Assembly (NCBI RefSeq): GCF_019645815.1
Contig: NZ_CP080997.1
Location: forward strand, 3,352,880 to 3,416,879
Length of the DNA: 64,000 bases
Source of the DNA: Mycolicibacter heraklionensis
GTDB taxonomy: Bacteria > Actinomycetota > Actinomycetes > Mycobacteriales > Mycobacteriaceae
Reading direction: 5' to 3'
The notes below the pieces were generated by a model. It saw nothing but the letters and a program-made list of their open reading frames with translations, did not search any database and was not told where the DNA came from. Within the stretch, counting starts at the first letter, position 1, and every line of letters begins with the position of its first letter. Positions 55,820 to 64,000 of this stretch are shown here, one piece after another. The position numbers were made by a program, and so were the translations under genes.

Positions 55820-57373
55820 TCAGCGTTTGTTGACTTCCGACATGTCACCGGCCGCGAGCTCGATCATCGCCGCGAATCGGGTACGCGGATCCTCCAGCCC
55901 CAGTGGCGTGACCTCGGCCATCTTGCGCAGCCGGTAGCGGACCGTGTTTTCGTGCACGCCCAGCTGCTCGGCGGCCCGTGCGAGATCGCCCTGGGCATCG
56001 AGCCAAGCCCGCAGCGTGGCCACATAGGGCGTGCTGTGGGCAGCATCGTGGCCACGCAGCTCTGCCACCGGCCCGCGGGTGGGCACCCGTCCGGCTCGTG
56101 CCGCGTTGTGCAACCGGCGCAGCACGACCTCGTCCCAGGACTCGTCGTAGGCCGGCGGAACACCGTCCAACGGGCCGGCTTCGTGCAGCGCGAGGCATTC
56201 CTCGGCCTCGCGGCGCGCCGCCGCCAACTCGGTGGCTGTGGCAACCGCACTGATTCCGGCCAGCACGCTGGCATGCGGGGGCAGGGCGGCAGCCAGGCCG
56301 CGGACCCACTGTCGGGCCGCCGCGGCGTCCTCGGCGGGCAGCAGGGTGTAGACGGTGTTGGGGGCCAGCGCACTGCGGCCCGGACGCGACCAGCCGAATC
56401 CGGTGGTGACCGCCTCGAAAGCCAGCAGCAGCCCGGCGTGCGGTTGCGTGGCGATCCGGGTGTGCACGGCGATCACCCGCAGCGGGGCTTGCGGCAGCCC
56501 CAGCCTGGCGATCAGGGCAATGGCATCGTCAGGCTCGGTTTGCTCATCCAAAAGCCTGGTCACCCAATCGGATTCGACCTGGCGTTCCAAGTCAGCGCTA
56601 GCCCGTGACCGCAGCACGTGCAGTGCTACGGTGCGGGCACCGTCGGCCAGTGCGGTCAGCCGTGCACCCCTCAACGGGGCCGGGCAGGCCACCCATACCG
56701 CACCCAGCAGCTCCCGGCCGGCGCGCACCGCCACCACCATCCGCCCGGTCAAGCCGTACTCGGGATCGGCAGCGACGAACAACGGCTCGTCGTGCAGATC
56801 CAGATGCGCTACGACGCCGCGCTTTTCAAACAACTCCCGAAGTGCCTCGGACTCCTGCCGGTTCAGGATCGTCGCCGAACGCGCCGGGTCCGCGTGTCGC
56901 TGGCCACGCGAGTAGGCCAGGACCCGGCCCAGCTGGTCTTCGATGGTGACCGCACCGGCCACCGCTTCGGCGAGGCTGTCGGCGACGGCGAAAAGATCCG
57001 TTGGCCCGCGGCCCGACTCGGTCTCCCGGCCTTCGAGCACCAGCCCGTAGACCACCGCGGCCAGCTCGCTCCAGGACACCGCCGCGTCCACCACCAACAC
57101 GGCCAGCGACTCGCCCTCGCCGGCGAAGGAGGTCTTGTCCTCGACGTCACGCACCAGCACGGCGACGGCCTTGGCGGCCACCGCCCAGCGCACCGCCTCT
57201 TTTACCGAGCGGGCGCCGACCGCCAACAGGACGTCGCCGACAACGGCCCGCTCACCGGTCACCTCGTGCATCACGACACTGCTCAGCCGCGTCGTCCTCG
57301 GAATGGAACAGAACCTCAGCCGAACCCCGTAGCTGCCCACCACGTTGACCAGCCGGTCCAGCGTCACCATCAA
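55820..57373 (-). CDS. PucR-family transcriptional regulator
   Basis: 517 residues, with ATG at 57373 or 57370. N-terminal PucR domain (about 1-130), a GGDEF-like central region, and the C-terminal HTH of the CdaR/PucR type: LRAWLDAQGDLARAAEQLGV, then HENTVRYRLRKMAEVT. The start lies inside the 3' end of the MFS gene by about 120 bp on the same strand; both reading frames look real over that stretch, although the MFS tail there lacks membrane character. Confidence 0.87.
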   Translation of the reverse strand: MMVTLDRLVNVVGSYGVRLRFCSIPRTTRLSSVVMHEVTGERAVVGDVLLAVGARSVKEAVRWAVAAKAVAVLVRDVEDKTSFAGEGESLAVLVVDAAVSWSELAAVVYGLVLEGRETESGRGPTDLFAVADSLAEAVAGAVTIEDQLGRVLAYSRGQRHADPARSATILNRQESEALRELFEKRGVVAHLDLHDEPLFVAADPEYGLTGRMVVAVRAGRELLGAVWVACPAPLRGARLTALADGARTVALHVLRSRASADLERQVESDWVTRLLDEQTEPDDAIALIARLGLPQAPLRVIAVHTRIATQPHAGLLLAFEAVTTGFGWSRPGRSALAPNTVYTLLPAEDAAAARQWVRGLAAALPPHASVLAGISAVATATELAAARREAEECLALHEAGPLDGVPPAYDESWDEVVLRRLHNAARAGRVPTRGPVAELRGHDAAHSTPYVATLRAWLDAQGDLARAAEQLGVHENTVRYRLRKMAEVTPLGLEDPRTRFAAMIELAAGDMSEVNKR

Positions 57374-58604
57374 CCGAGCCTAGCCACGTCGGGTCGGCGA
57401 TCCCGCCGATCGGGTTGCTCGCCCTGGTCTCCGGTGCCCACAACCAGGTGAGCGCCGCCAACAGCAACACCCCACCGCTGATGGCAAAACCCCACTCGAA
57501 GGACATCCGCTCGGCGATCTGGCCGACCGCAAGCGACCCCACGATCGACCCGAAGTCAGCCATCATCTGATAGGTCGCCACCGCGGTGCCCGCGCGGGCC
57601 TGGTTGCCGACCAGGTCGGAGATGACGGCCTGCTGCGGAGACCCGTAGATCCCCGACGCCACCCCGGTCAGATACGCCACCACCAGGAACACCACCAGCG
57701 ATGCGCTCGCGCCCAGCAAGACCGTCGTGAGACCCGACGCCGCCAGCCCGGCGATGAGCAACCCCTTGCGGCCGATCCGGTCCGACAACTGACCGCTGGG
57801 CAGCACCGCACAGACATTGCCGATCCCGACCATCGCCAGCGTCAAGCCGGCGAAGGAGGGCCCGCGGCCCAGGACTTCGGTGACGAACAACGGCACCAGC
57901 GCGACCCGCAAACCGAACACCGACCAGCCGGTGGCGAAGTTCGACAACAGCGCCGAGCGGTAGGCGCGATTCCCCAGCGCTGCCCGCACCGACACGGTGG
58001 GCCCCGTCGACTCGGCCACTTCGGCCAAATGCGAGTGGCGCAGGCTGACGAAGACACCGGTGGCCGTCACGATCAGCACCGAACCGTAGAACAAGAACGG
58101 CGCACTGAGGCCGAAACCCGCTGTCAGACTGCCTAATACCGGCCCTCCCACGGTGCCCAGCAGAAACGCCGTGGCAAACAGCCCGGCGACCCGGCCGCGA
58201 GCGTCCTCCGGACTGATTCGGATCATCAGGCCGACCGCGGCGATAAAGAACATCGTCGACCCGACGCCGCCGAGGGCACGGAAGAACAGCAGCTGCCCGT
58301 AGCTCTGCACGAAGGCGCAGGCCGTGGTGGACACCGAGACGACCAACAGGCCGGCCACATAGACCCAGCGCTCCCCCAGCCGCTGAACCAGCAGACCGCT
58401 CACCGGCGCGAAGAGCAATCGCGTCAGCGCGAACGCGGTGATGAGGAACGTTGTCGCGGAGATGCTCACCCCGAAATGACGCGCGTAGACCGGCAGGACC
58501 GGAGACACCAACCCGTAGCCGAGCGCGATCAGAACGTTCGCGACGAGCAGTATCCAAATCTCCCGCTGCAGCCGCGGTCGAGCGGCCGGGGAGTCGGAGG
58601 TCAC
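57252..58604 (-). CDS. MFS transporter (drug/small-molecule exporter type)
   Basis: 450 residues, about 12 transmembrane segments. The conserved loop 2-3 motif is GLLVQRLGERWVYVAG, and motif D-like LIALGYGLVSPVLPVYA is in the first segment. The hydrophobic part ends near residue 395. The last 55 residues are soluble and mostly encoded in the stretch shared with the PucR start (57252-57373). Upstream of, and probably cotranscribed with, the PucR and DadA-like genes. Substrate unknown. Confidence 0.85.
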   Translation of the reverse strand: MTSDSPAARPRLQREIWILLVANVLIALGYGLVSPVLPVYARHFGVSISATTFLITAFALTRLLFAPVSGLLVQRLGERWVYVAGLLVVSVSTTACAFVQSYGQLLFFRALGGVGSTMFFIAAVGLMIRISPEDARGRVAGLFATAFLLGTVGGPVLGSLTAGFGLSAPFLFYGSVLIVTATGVFVSLRHSHLAEVAESTGPTVSVRAALGNRAYRSALLSNFATGWSVFGLRVALVPLFVTEVLGRGPSFAGLTLAMVGIGNVCAVLPSGQLSDRIGRKGLLIAGLAASGLTTVLLGASASLVVFLVVAYLTGVASGIYGSPQQAVISDLVGNQARAGTAVATYQMMADFGSIVGSLAVGQIAERMSFEWGFAISGGVLLLAALTWLWAPETRASNPIGGIADPTWLGSVDGDAGPAGQRGGQLRGSAEVLFHSEDDAAEQCRDARGDR

Positions 58605-58653
58605 CCGATAACTTTAGACAGCCTCGGTAATCTCTGACTCGGGAGGCTTGACC

Positions 58654-59187
58654 ATGAACGACGCCGTCGATGCGGCCCGTAGCGGCGGCCCCGATCACTC
58701 GCCGCCGCGGCCGCTGCTGCTGCAGTTGTGGGAGCACTGGGCCGCGTTCAAACCGTTCGCCGTGGCCGGCGCCACCGCGATTGTGGCCGGCGGTGCGATA
58801 GCCGCCGTCATCGCGGCCCCGGCACCCACCCGGCACGGGGTCTGGGCAGTGGCCTATCTGGTCCTGGTACTCGGGGCCGGCCAACTGGCGATCGGAGCCG
58901 GCCAAGCGCTGCTGCCGGCCACCGCGCCGTCGCCGCGCGAGGCAACGCTGGGCGCCGCGGGGTTCAACCTCTCCGGCGCGGCCATCGTGGTCGGTGTCGT
59001 CACCGACCACGTCGCGATGTTCTACGCGGGTTCTGCGCTGCTGTTCGCGGTGCTGGCCGGGTTGCTCTACCGGGTTCGGCGCAGCACGCGCCGGGGCTGG
59101 GCCCTGCTCGCCTACCGGTTGTTCCTGGCAGCGTTGGTGGTGAGCATTCCGATCGGGATGGCGATCACCACCGCGGGCCGCGGCTAG
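58654..59187 (+). CDS. Small integral membrane protein, unknown
   Basis: 177 residues from ATG 58654, with GGGAGG at 58641-58646. About 30 polar residues, then four hydrophobic segments (around 35-60, 65-90, 100-125, 140-170). No family recognised. Its stop directly abuts the stop of the convergent DUF488 gene. Confidence 0.75.
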   Translation: MNDAVDAARSGGPDHSPPRPLLLQLWEHWAAFKPFAVAGATAIVAGGAIAAVIAAPAPTRHGVWAVAYLVLVLGAGQLAIGAGQALLPATAPSPREATLGAAGFNLSGAAIVVGVVTDHVAMFYAGSALLFAVLAGLLYRVRRSTRRGWALLAYRLFLAALVVSIPIGMAITTAGRG

Positions 59188-59556
59188 TCACTGCCGGGCC
59201 AGCAGCTTGGCCAATACCGCCGCCTGACTTCCGTCGACGTCCCGGCTCGCCGTCACCAAGGTGACGGTCTTCTTGCCGCGGGCCAGCGCGCGCAGGCCGG
59301 CGAACCCCGCGGCTCCCTTCGCTGTCTGCAGTTCGTCTTCGTAGCGGGTGACGAACTCATCGAAACGCTCGGGCTGATGGTTGTACCAACGGCGGAGTTC
59401 GCTCGATGGCGCTGCGTCTTTGTACCAGTGCCCCACCCGGGGGTCGTCCTTTCGGAAGCCCCGCGGCCACACCCGATCGACGAGGATCCGTTCACCGTCC
59501 TCCGCACGAGGTTCGTCGTAGACCCGGGCGACCCGGAAGGTGGTTTTGGGACTCAT
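59188..59556 (-). CDS. DUF488-family protein
   Basis: 122 residues from ATG 59556. Typical DUF488 pattern: VYDEPRAEDGERILVDRVWP-RGF, WYKDAAPSSELRRWYNH and TLVTASRDVDGSQAAVLA. Function of the family is not established; some members have a Cys active site, absent here. The ends of this and the preceding gene touch at 59187/59188. Confidence 0.87.
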   Translation of the reverse strand: MSPKTTFRVARVYDEPRAEDGERILVDRVWPRGFRKDDPRVGHWYKDAAPSSELRRWYNHQPERFDEFVTRYEDELQTAKGAAGFAGLRALARGKKTVTLVTASRDVDGSQAAVLAKLLARQ

Positions 59557-59624
59557 ACCCCAGGCTAGCGCCGGCCCGCGGCGCATGTCAGCCGTCTGTC
59601 CCAGCGCCGGCGACGCCTTCGAAG

Positions 59625-59643
59625 TTAGCTTAGGCAATGCTAC
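59625..59643 (+). promoter_or_regulatory. Probable IdeR (iron) box before the PPE gene
   Basis: TTAGCTTAGGCAATGCTAC matches 14 of 19 positions of the IdeR consensus TTAGGTTAGSCTAACCTAA, including the whole TTAG and TTAGGC core of the left arm. It lies 46 bp before the likely start. PPE37, the close relative of this protein, is iron-regulated in M. tuberculosis (established knowledge). Confidence 0.7.
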
Positions 59644-59688
59644 CTTGTTGTTATTTATCAGTTCCTCTCGTAGAAATTGGTGTCTGGC

Positions 59689-61023
59689 GTGAACGGTCTT
59701 TGGATCGCATCTCCTCCGGAGGTGCATTCCGCGCTGTTGAGCAGCGGGCCCGGTCCCGCTGCCCTGCTGGATGCCGCCGGCGCCTGGTCAGCGCTGAGCG
59801 CCGAATACGCTGCCGCGGCCACCGAACTGATCACCGTGCTGGGCGCCGTCGGGGCAGCGGCCTGGCACGGTCCCAGCGCAGACAGCTACACCGCGGCGCA
59901 CGCTCCCTATCTGCAGTGGCTGACACGCGCCAGCATCGACAGCGCCCGCGCCGGAGCCCAACACGAAGTCGTCGCGGCCGCCTACAGCACCGCGTTGGCC
60001 ACCATGCCCACCCTGGCGGAGCTGGCGCTCAACCACACCGTCCACGGCGTGCTGACAGCCACGAATTTCTTTGGCATCAACACCATCCCGATCGCACTCA
60101 ATGAGGCCGACTACGCCCGCATGTGGGTGCAGGCCGCCACCGTCATGGCGACCTACGATGCGATGTCCGGCGCCGCCCTGGCGTCGCTACCCGGCACGGA
60201 CCGCGCGCCGCCGATACTGACCGCCGACACCGGAACCGGTGGGGACGACGACGAGCCGACGGACCCGATCGAGGAAGCCAACCGCTGGTTCTGGTTCATC
60301 TTCTGGAACATCGTGTTCTGGTCGACCTTCCTGTTCATCGTGACGATTCCGGTTCGGATACCGATCGTGCTGCCGCTGCTGATCAACGCCATCAACGACT
60401 TCATCGCATCGATGCAGGTGCCACCCGAGCCGATCATCGAGCAGCAGCCCGAGCCACAGCCCGCCCCCGCGGTGCACCCGATCGTGACCCGACCGGCCCA
60501 CGAGCCAGTCGCCGTTGCCGTCGGTGTCGGGAGCGGCATCGCCGGTTCTGCGGGAACATCCGCAAGCCCGGCCGGTGCGACGACCACCGGGCCGGCAGTA
60601 CCGGTGAGCGGTGCCGAATCGTTGGCCTACCTGGTGACCGGCGGCCACGCCGAAGGCTTCGGCCCCACTCTGACCGACCGCAACCGGTCCAAGGCGCCGG
60701 CCGCCGGCGCCTCCGCGGCGGTGTCGACTCGCGCGCCGGCGGCTGGCGCGCCGCTGCGGGCCCGGCGACGGCGTCGCATGCAGATGGAGGAATACGCCAA
60801 CGCCACCATGACGGTGGGTGGCGACGACAGCGACTCACTCGACGACGCAGGGGCACCCGCCTGCTCGGAATCCGGCGCGGGATCACTGGGGTTCACCGGG
60901 ACCGCGCAGCGAAGCGACGCGGCAGCAACAGGACTGGCCCGGTTGCGCGGCAACGCATTCGGCACCGGACCGGCGGTACCGCTACTGCCCGAGACCTGGG
61001 ACCACGAGCCCGACGAGCGGTAG
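59689..61023 (+). CDS. PPE-family protein, PPE37-like
   Basis: About 444 residues from GTG 59689 (TTG 59677 and GTG 59680 are also in frame). PPE domain about 1-165 with the PPE at residues 9-11, WHGPSADSY (the WxG turn), and the [20 protein letters not shown] block. A strongly hydrophobic stretch (about 200-237) is followed by a Pro/Ala-rich region and an end, LGFTGT then [10 protein letters not shown], shared with PPE37 (Rv2123). An IdeR-like box precedes it. PPE37 is linked to heme-iron use in M. tuberculosis; PPE proteins are ESX-secreted with a PE partner, and no PE gene is adjacent here. The membrane segment is more pronounced than I recall in PPE37. Confidence 0.85.
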   Translation: MNGLWIASPPEVHSALLSSGPGPAALLDAAGAWSALSAEYAAAATELITVLGAVGAAAWHGPSADSYTAAHAPYLQWLTRASIDSARAGAQHEVVAAAYSTALATMPTLAELALNHTVHGVLTATNFFGINTIPIALNEADYARMWVQAATVMATYDAMSGAALASLPGTDRAPPILTADTGTGGDDDEPTDPIEEANRWFWFIFWNIVFWSTFLFIVTIPVRIPIVLPLLINAINDFIASMQVPPEPIIEQQPEPQPAPAVHPIVTRPAHEPVAVAVGVGSGIAGSAGTSASPAGATTTGPAVPVSGAESLAYLVTGGHAEGFGPTLTDRNRSKAPAAGASAAVSTRAPAAGAPLRARRRRRMQMEEYANATMTVGGDDSDSLDDAGAPACSESGAGSLGFTGTAQRSDAAATGLARLRGNAFGTGPAVPLLPETWDHEPDER

Positions 61024-61029
61024 CCGTTC

Positions 61030-62553
61030 CTAACCGTTGCGCGGCCGCAGCCCGAACCGGCGCCGCCCCCGCGCCGCGAACGCCCGCATGACCGCCAGTG
61101 TCATCGCCATCCGGCGCTTCGACGACGGGTACCACAGCAGTTCGGATTTCTGGGTGGGTAGCCGCGGCGTCGTAATTGCCTGCTGCCGGCAGTATTTGAT
61201 GATTCCGGATGCTCCGCCGGCCCGATAGCCGATGCCGGACTCCTTCCAGCCGCCCATCGGCAGCCCCGGACAGAACACATTGACCAAGGCGTCGTTGACG
61301 TTCACCGCGCCCACTTCCAGCCGACGGGCCACCCGCTCGCCGCGGCGCTTATCGGCTGTCCACACCGTGGCCGACAATCCGTACGGCGAGTCGTTGGCCA
61401 GCCGGATGGCCTCGTTCTCGTCGGCGACCTTGATCACCGGCAGCGTCGGCCCGAACGTCTCCTCGGTCATGCACGTCATGGACGAGTCGACGTCGGCGAT
61501 CACGGTCGGGGCGAAGTAGGTCCCCACACCGGTCGGTTTGCCGCCAGTGACCACCCGGGCGCCGGCGGCGGTCGCCTCGTCGACATGGCGCGCCACGATG
61601 TCACGTTGCGCTTCGGTCGCCATGGCACCGGTGTCGCCGTCCTGGCCCTGCTGCACCTCACCCACCCGGGCCGCCAGCTTCGCGACGAATTCGTCGTAGA
61701 CCGGCGCTTCGACGTACACGCGCTCCACCGACACACAGACCTGGCCGGAGTTGAACAGTCCGCCCCAGGCAATGCCGTTGGCGGCGCGGTCGAGGTCGGC
61801 GTCGGCCAACACGATCGCCGGGTCCTTTCCGCCGAGTTCCAGACCGTAGGGAATCAGCCGCTGCGCGCAGGCCACCGCGACCTTGCGCCCGGTGGCGGTC
61901 GACCCGGTGAACTGCAGGAAGTCGGCGTGTTCGATCACCGCCTGACCGGTCTCGCCATAACCGGTGGTCAGGCCGAGCACTGGCGGGGCACCGATCTCAG
62001 CCCAGCCGCGCACAAACTCGACGGCCGACAGCGGCGTCACTTCCGAGGGCTTGAGCAGCACGGCCGCGCCGGCCGCCAAGGCCGGCGGCACGTCCAGGCC
62101 GGGCATCGCGAACGGGAAGTTCCACGGCGTGATGACCCCGACCAGCGGGTAGGGACGGTAGGCGGTGGTGAACCGCTTCACCCGATAAATCGGGCTGTGC
62201 GCCTTGGGATGACGATCGGCGAGAAACTCCTTGGCATGAGTGGCCCAGTAGGCGATGGCGTCTGCGGTGGCGACGGCCTCCAGGCTGGCGTCGACGTGCG
62301 ATTTCCCGGTCTCGGAGATCAACACCTCGGTGATGCGGTCGGCGTTGTCCAGGATCCAGCCCTGCCACTCCAACATCCAGCGCTTGCGGCCCGTCGGCCC
62401 GAGCGCCTCCCATTCCGGTTGGGCTGCAACGAGTTGGGCTGCCTTGGCAGCCACCGTTTCAGGGTCATCGATCGGCACGGTGCCCGACACCGCCCCGGTG
62501 GCGGGGTTGTGCACGGTGATCGTCGACTCGGCCCTGGATTGCACTGCGGTCAT
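61030..62553 (-). CDS. NAD(P)-dependent aldehyde dehydrogenase (GabD2/succinic-semialdehyde type)
   Basis: 507 residues. Catalytic Cys in FNSGQVCVSVERVYVE, Glu in GLELGGKDPAIVLAD, cofactor-binding VITPWNFPFAMPGLDVPPAL and FTGSTATGRKVA. The C-terminal extension (MTLAVMRAFAARGRRRFGL) is hydrophobic-basic and may bind membrane. Substrate is not certain; long-chain or semialdehydes are possible. It converges with the PPE gene, 6 bp apart. Confidence 0.87.
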   Translation of the reverse strand: MTAVQSRAESTITVHNPATGAVSGTVPIDDPETVAAKAAQLVAAQPEWEALGPTGRKRWMLEWQGWILDNADRITEVLISETGKSHVDASLEAVATADAIAYWATHAKEFLADRHPKAHSPIYRVKRFTTAYRPYPLVGVITPWNFPFAMPGLDVPPALAAGAAVLLKPSEVTPLSAVEFVRGWAEIGAPPVLGLTTGYGETGQAVIEHADFLQFTGSTATGRKVAVACAQRLIPYGLELGGKDPAIVLADADLDRAANGIAWGGLFNSGQVCVSVERVYVEAPVYDEFVAKLAARVGEVQQGQDGDTGAMATEAQRDIVARHVDEATAAGARVVTGGKPTGVGTYFAPTVIADVDSSMTCMTEETFGPTLPVIKVADENEAIRLANDSPYGLSATVWTADKRRGERVARRLEVGAVNVNDALVNVFCPGLPMGGWKESGIGYRAGGASGIIKYCRQQAITTPRLPTQKSELLWYPSSKRRMAMTLAVMRAFAARGRRRFGLRPRNG

Positions 62554-62759
62554 GTTGCGCTCCCGATCTAGACCCTGCGGAAAGGCTGTGACCTCGCCGT
62601 ATGTGATCGTCAGTTGCTGGCTGGGAATTTGTCAAGGTCAAACATCGCGGGCCCTTTGCCCGAGGCACCCGGAGTACGGGGAAATCCCGGTATCCGATCA
62701 GTGCGAAGTCGCCTACGGTCCGAGATGACCAGATGCTCACGCAGGGATTGGAGGGGCCG

Positions 62760-63170
62760 ATGACGGATTGGGTGCCGACGGGTTCTCGCCGATGGGTGGG
62801 GCGTTTGGCCGTCACCGCTGCCAAAGCGGTCTCGGCCGGGGCTGCCGCGGGCATCGTCCTCGCCTGTGTACCGCTGGCCTCCGCCGACCCGGAGCCCTCA
62901 ACCCAGCAGGAGCCCGCCGAGAACCAGCAGGAGCAGGACGAACAGCAGCAAAAGGGATTCTCGCCCCCGCGCCCCGATACCCCCAACAACAACCCGTCCA
63001 ACAATCCCACCAACAACGACGCCTCCAAAAAGGGCGACCTGGCGGACAAGAACTGCTGGATGTACAGCACCGGCCCCGAATGGTTCGCGCCGGGCGCCAT
63101 GCCCAGGCCTGGGCTTCCCGGGGAGAAGGTTTGGCCGTGTTACTACGTGGCGGGGCTGACCCCGCACTAG
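62760..63170 (+). CDS. Small secreted Gln/Asn-rich protein, unknown
   Basis: 136 residues from ATG 62760, preceded by GGAGG at 62750-62754. Signal peptide ends near PLASA-DPEP. The next 60 residues are highly polar and low-complexity (Gln/Glu, then Pro/Asn: NNNPSNNPTNN), probably disordered. The final third has two Cys (NCWMYSTGPEWFAPG and WPCYYVAG) and aromatic residues. No family recognised. Confidence 0.7.
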   Translation: MTDWVPTGSRRWVGRLAVTAAKAVSAGAAAGIVLACVPLASADPEPSTQQEPAENQQEQDEQQQKGFSPPRPDTPNNNPSNNPTNNDASKKGDLADKNCWMYSTGPEWFAPGAMPRPGLPGEKVWPCYYVAGLTPH

Positions 63171-63215
63171 AGACATCGAAGCCCGAACCGGCTGCGCCAC
63201 CATATTGGTCTTCGG

Positions 63216-64000
63216 CTACCCGGTGGGGCCGTGTACCTCGAAGGCGGTTGTGTCGGGCTTGGCCAAGAGCTCGGTATAGCGCTCGGGCCTCCAGGGGAAC
63301 AACTCGGGCAGACCGTCCCTGCCCAGATACCAGCTGCGACAACCCGTCACCCACGTGGTGTGGGGCATCGCCGCTTTCATGTCTTCGTTGTGTTCCTTGG
63401 TGGCGACTTCGGTGGGCGCGACGGAGATCACGTGACCGTCGCGCATCTGTCCGATCCACCACATGATGAAGTCGGCCTGATGTTCGGCGATCGGGACCAA
63501 CGAATCGCTACCGATCGGCGAGTGTGGACCCATCATCATGAAGAAATTCGGGAAGCCCGGCACCCCGATCGACCGGTAGGCACGTGGGCCGTCGGCCCAC
63601 ACTTCTTCGAGACTGACTCCGCCCGCGCCGACGATCTGCAGCGGGTGGACGTACGCGTGGGCGTCGAAACCGGTGGCGAACACCAGCACGTCAAGTTCGT
63701 GCAGAATGTCCCCGGAAGTGACCACGCCCTGCGGCTCGATGCGGACGATGTCATCGGTGACGACGTCAACGCCGGATCGCTGGACGGATCGGTAGTACTG
63801 ACCGGCGAATATCTGCCGCTTGCACATCGGTTGGTCCACTGGAGTGAGCTTGGCCCGCAGTCCGGGATCCCGAACCGATAGACGCAGATTCCATCGGCAT
63901 ACCGCGTCAACCATCCGCCGCTGCCAACCCGGCTGCACGGTGGCCCGGCCCAGGACGGTTCTGAAGATCCAGCCCCAGAAGGTGTGGCCGAGCTGGTTGA
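63216..64000 (-). CDS. Flavin-containing monooxygenase (BVMO-type), 5' end outside the window
   Basis: The C-terminal 261 or so residues are visible, open to the end of the window. LVFATGFDAHAYVHPLQIVG is the conserved ATG.D region of BVMOs, followed by FPNFFMMMGPHSPIGSDSLV and the WVTGCRSWYLGRDGLPELFP block near the end. The FAD and NADPH motifs must lie upstream, outside the window. It belongs to the same broad family as the protein at 18047-19561 but to another branch. Substrate unknown. Confidence 0.88.
   Translation of the reverse strand, partial: NQLGHTFWGWIFRTVLGRATVQPGWQRRMVDAVCRWNLRLSVRDPGLRAKLTPVDQPMCKRQIFAGQYYRSVQRSGVDVVTDDIVRIEPQGVVTSGDILHELDVLVFATGFDAHAYVHPLQIVGAGGVSLEEVWADGPRAYRSIGVPGFPNFFMMMGPHSPIGSDSLVPIAEHQADFIMWWIGQMRDGHVISVAPTEVATKEHNEDMKAAMPHTTWVTGCRSWYLGRDGLPELFPWRPERYTELLAKPDTTAFEVHGPTG

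Overview
The window looks like a chromosomal segment of a high-GC mycobacterium, probably a slow grower of the M. terrae (Mycolicibacter) kind. The evidence is a PGRS glycine-repeat protein, two PE-PPE-domain hydrolases, a PPE protein, CYP136 and CYP125-like P450s, an L,D-transpeptidase, and a backbone whose order follows (from memory) M. tuberculosis Rv3040c to Rv3063: NUDIX, ABC ATPase, serB2, ctaD, fecB, adhC, nrdF2, monooxygenase, TetR, nrdE, nrdI, nrdH, SDR, TetR, cyp136, fadE22, cstA. The species assignment is inference.

Layout. 1-7.9 kb is backbone: phosphoserine phosphatase, cytochrome oxidase subunit I, an iron/siderophore-type lipoprotein and a zinc alcohol dehydrogenase, with one PE-PPE hydrolase inserted. 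7.9-16.9 kb is accessory: a CynX-type exporter with a divergent GntR regulator, a NarK transporter with a DoxX-like protein, a decayed DnaB-like helicase gene, an OGG-fold protein, and a 3.6-kb PGRS gene divergent from an XRE regulator. 17-30.5 kb holds the class Ib ribonucleotide reductase as two transcription units, nrdF2 and nrdH-nrdI-nrdE. Both carry paired NrdR-type boxes with the same 32-bp spacing. A GIY-YIG homing-endonuclease-like gene follows nrdE directly, and a BVMO, glycosidase, PE-PPE hydrolase, TetR, geranylgeranyl-reductase-like enzyme and LysR-like/DUF5997 pair lie between the units.

30.7-38 kb: DedA protein, a two-component pair arranged tail to tail with overlapping 3' ends, an OLD/RecF-like ATPase, SDR, TetR and CYP136. 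38-46 kb: a stand-alone LeuA regulatory-domain protein preceded by a Leu/Val-rich 14-residue leader peptide and alternative hairpins (a candidate attenuator), then PoxB, FadE22, an SDR, the pyruvate/peptide transporter CstA and its small YbdD partner. 46-53 kb: L,D-transpeptidase, then a compact catabolic cluster around a GntR regulator (MBL hydrolase and CYP125-like P450 on one side; class II aldolase, amidohydrolase and 2-hydroxyacid dehydrogenase on the other). 53-64 kb: a small exported protein, tRNA-Ala(GGC), Gre-like factor, DadA-like oxidase, PucR regulator, MFS exporter, a PPE37-like protein behind a probable IdeR box, an aldehyde dehydrogenase, a small exported protein, and a second BVMO cut by the window end.

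Functionally the window combines dNTP synthesis under NrdR control, pyruvate/branched-chain metabolism (PoxB, CstA, LeuA-domain protein), iron-linked surface proteins (FecB, PPE37-like) and several self-contained catabolic or exporter modules, each with its own regulator and a visible inverted repeat in the divergent promoter.
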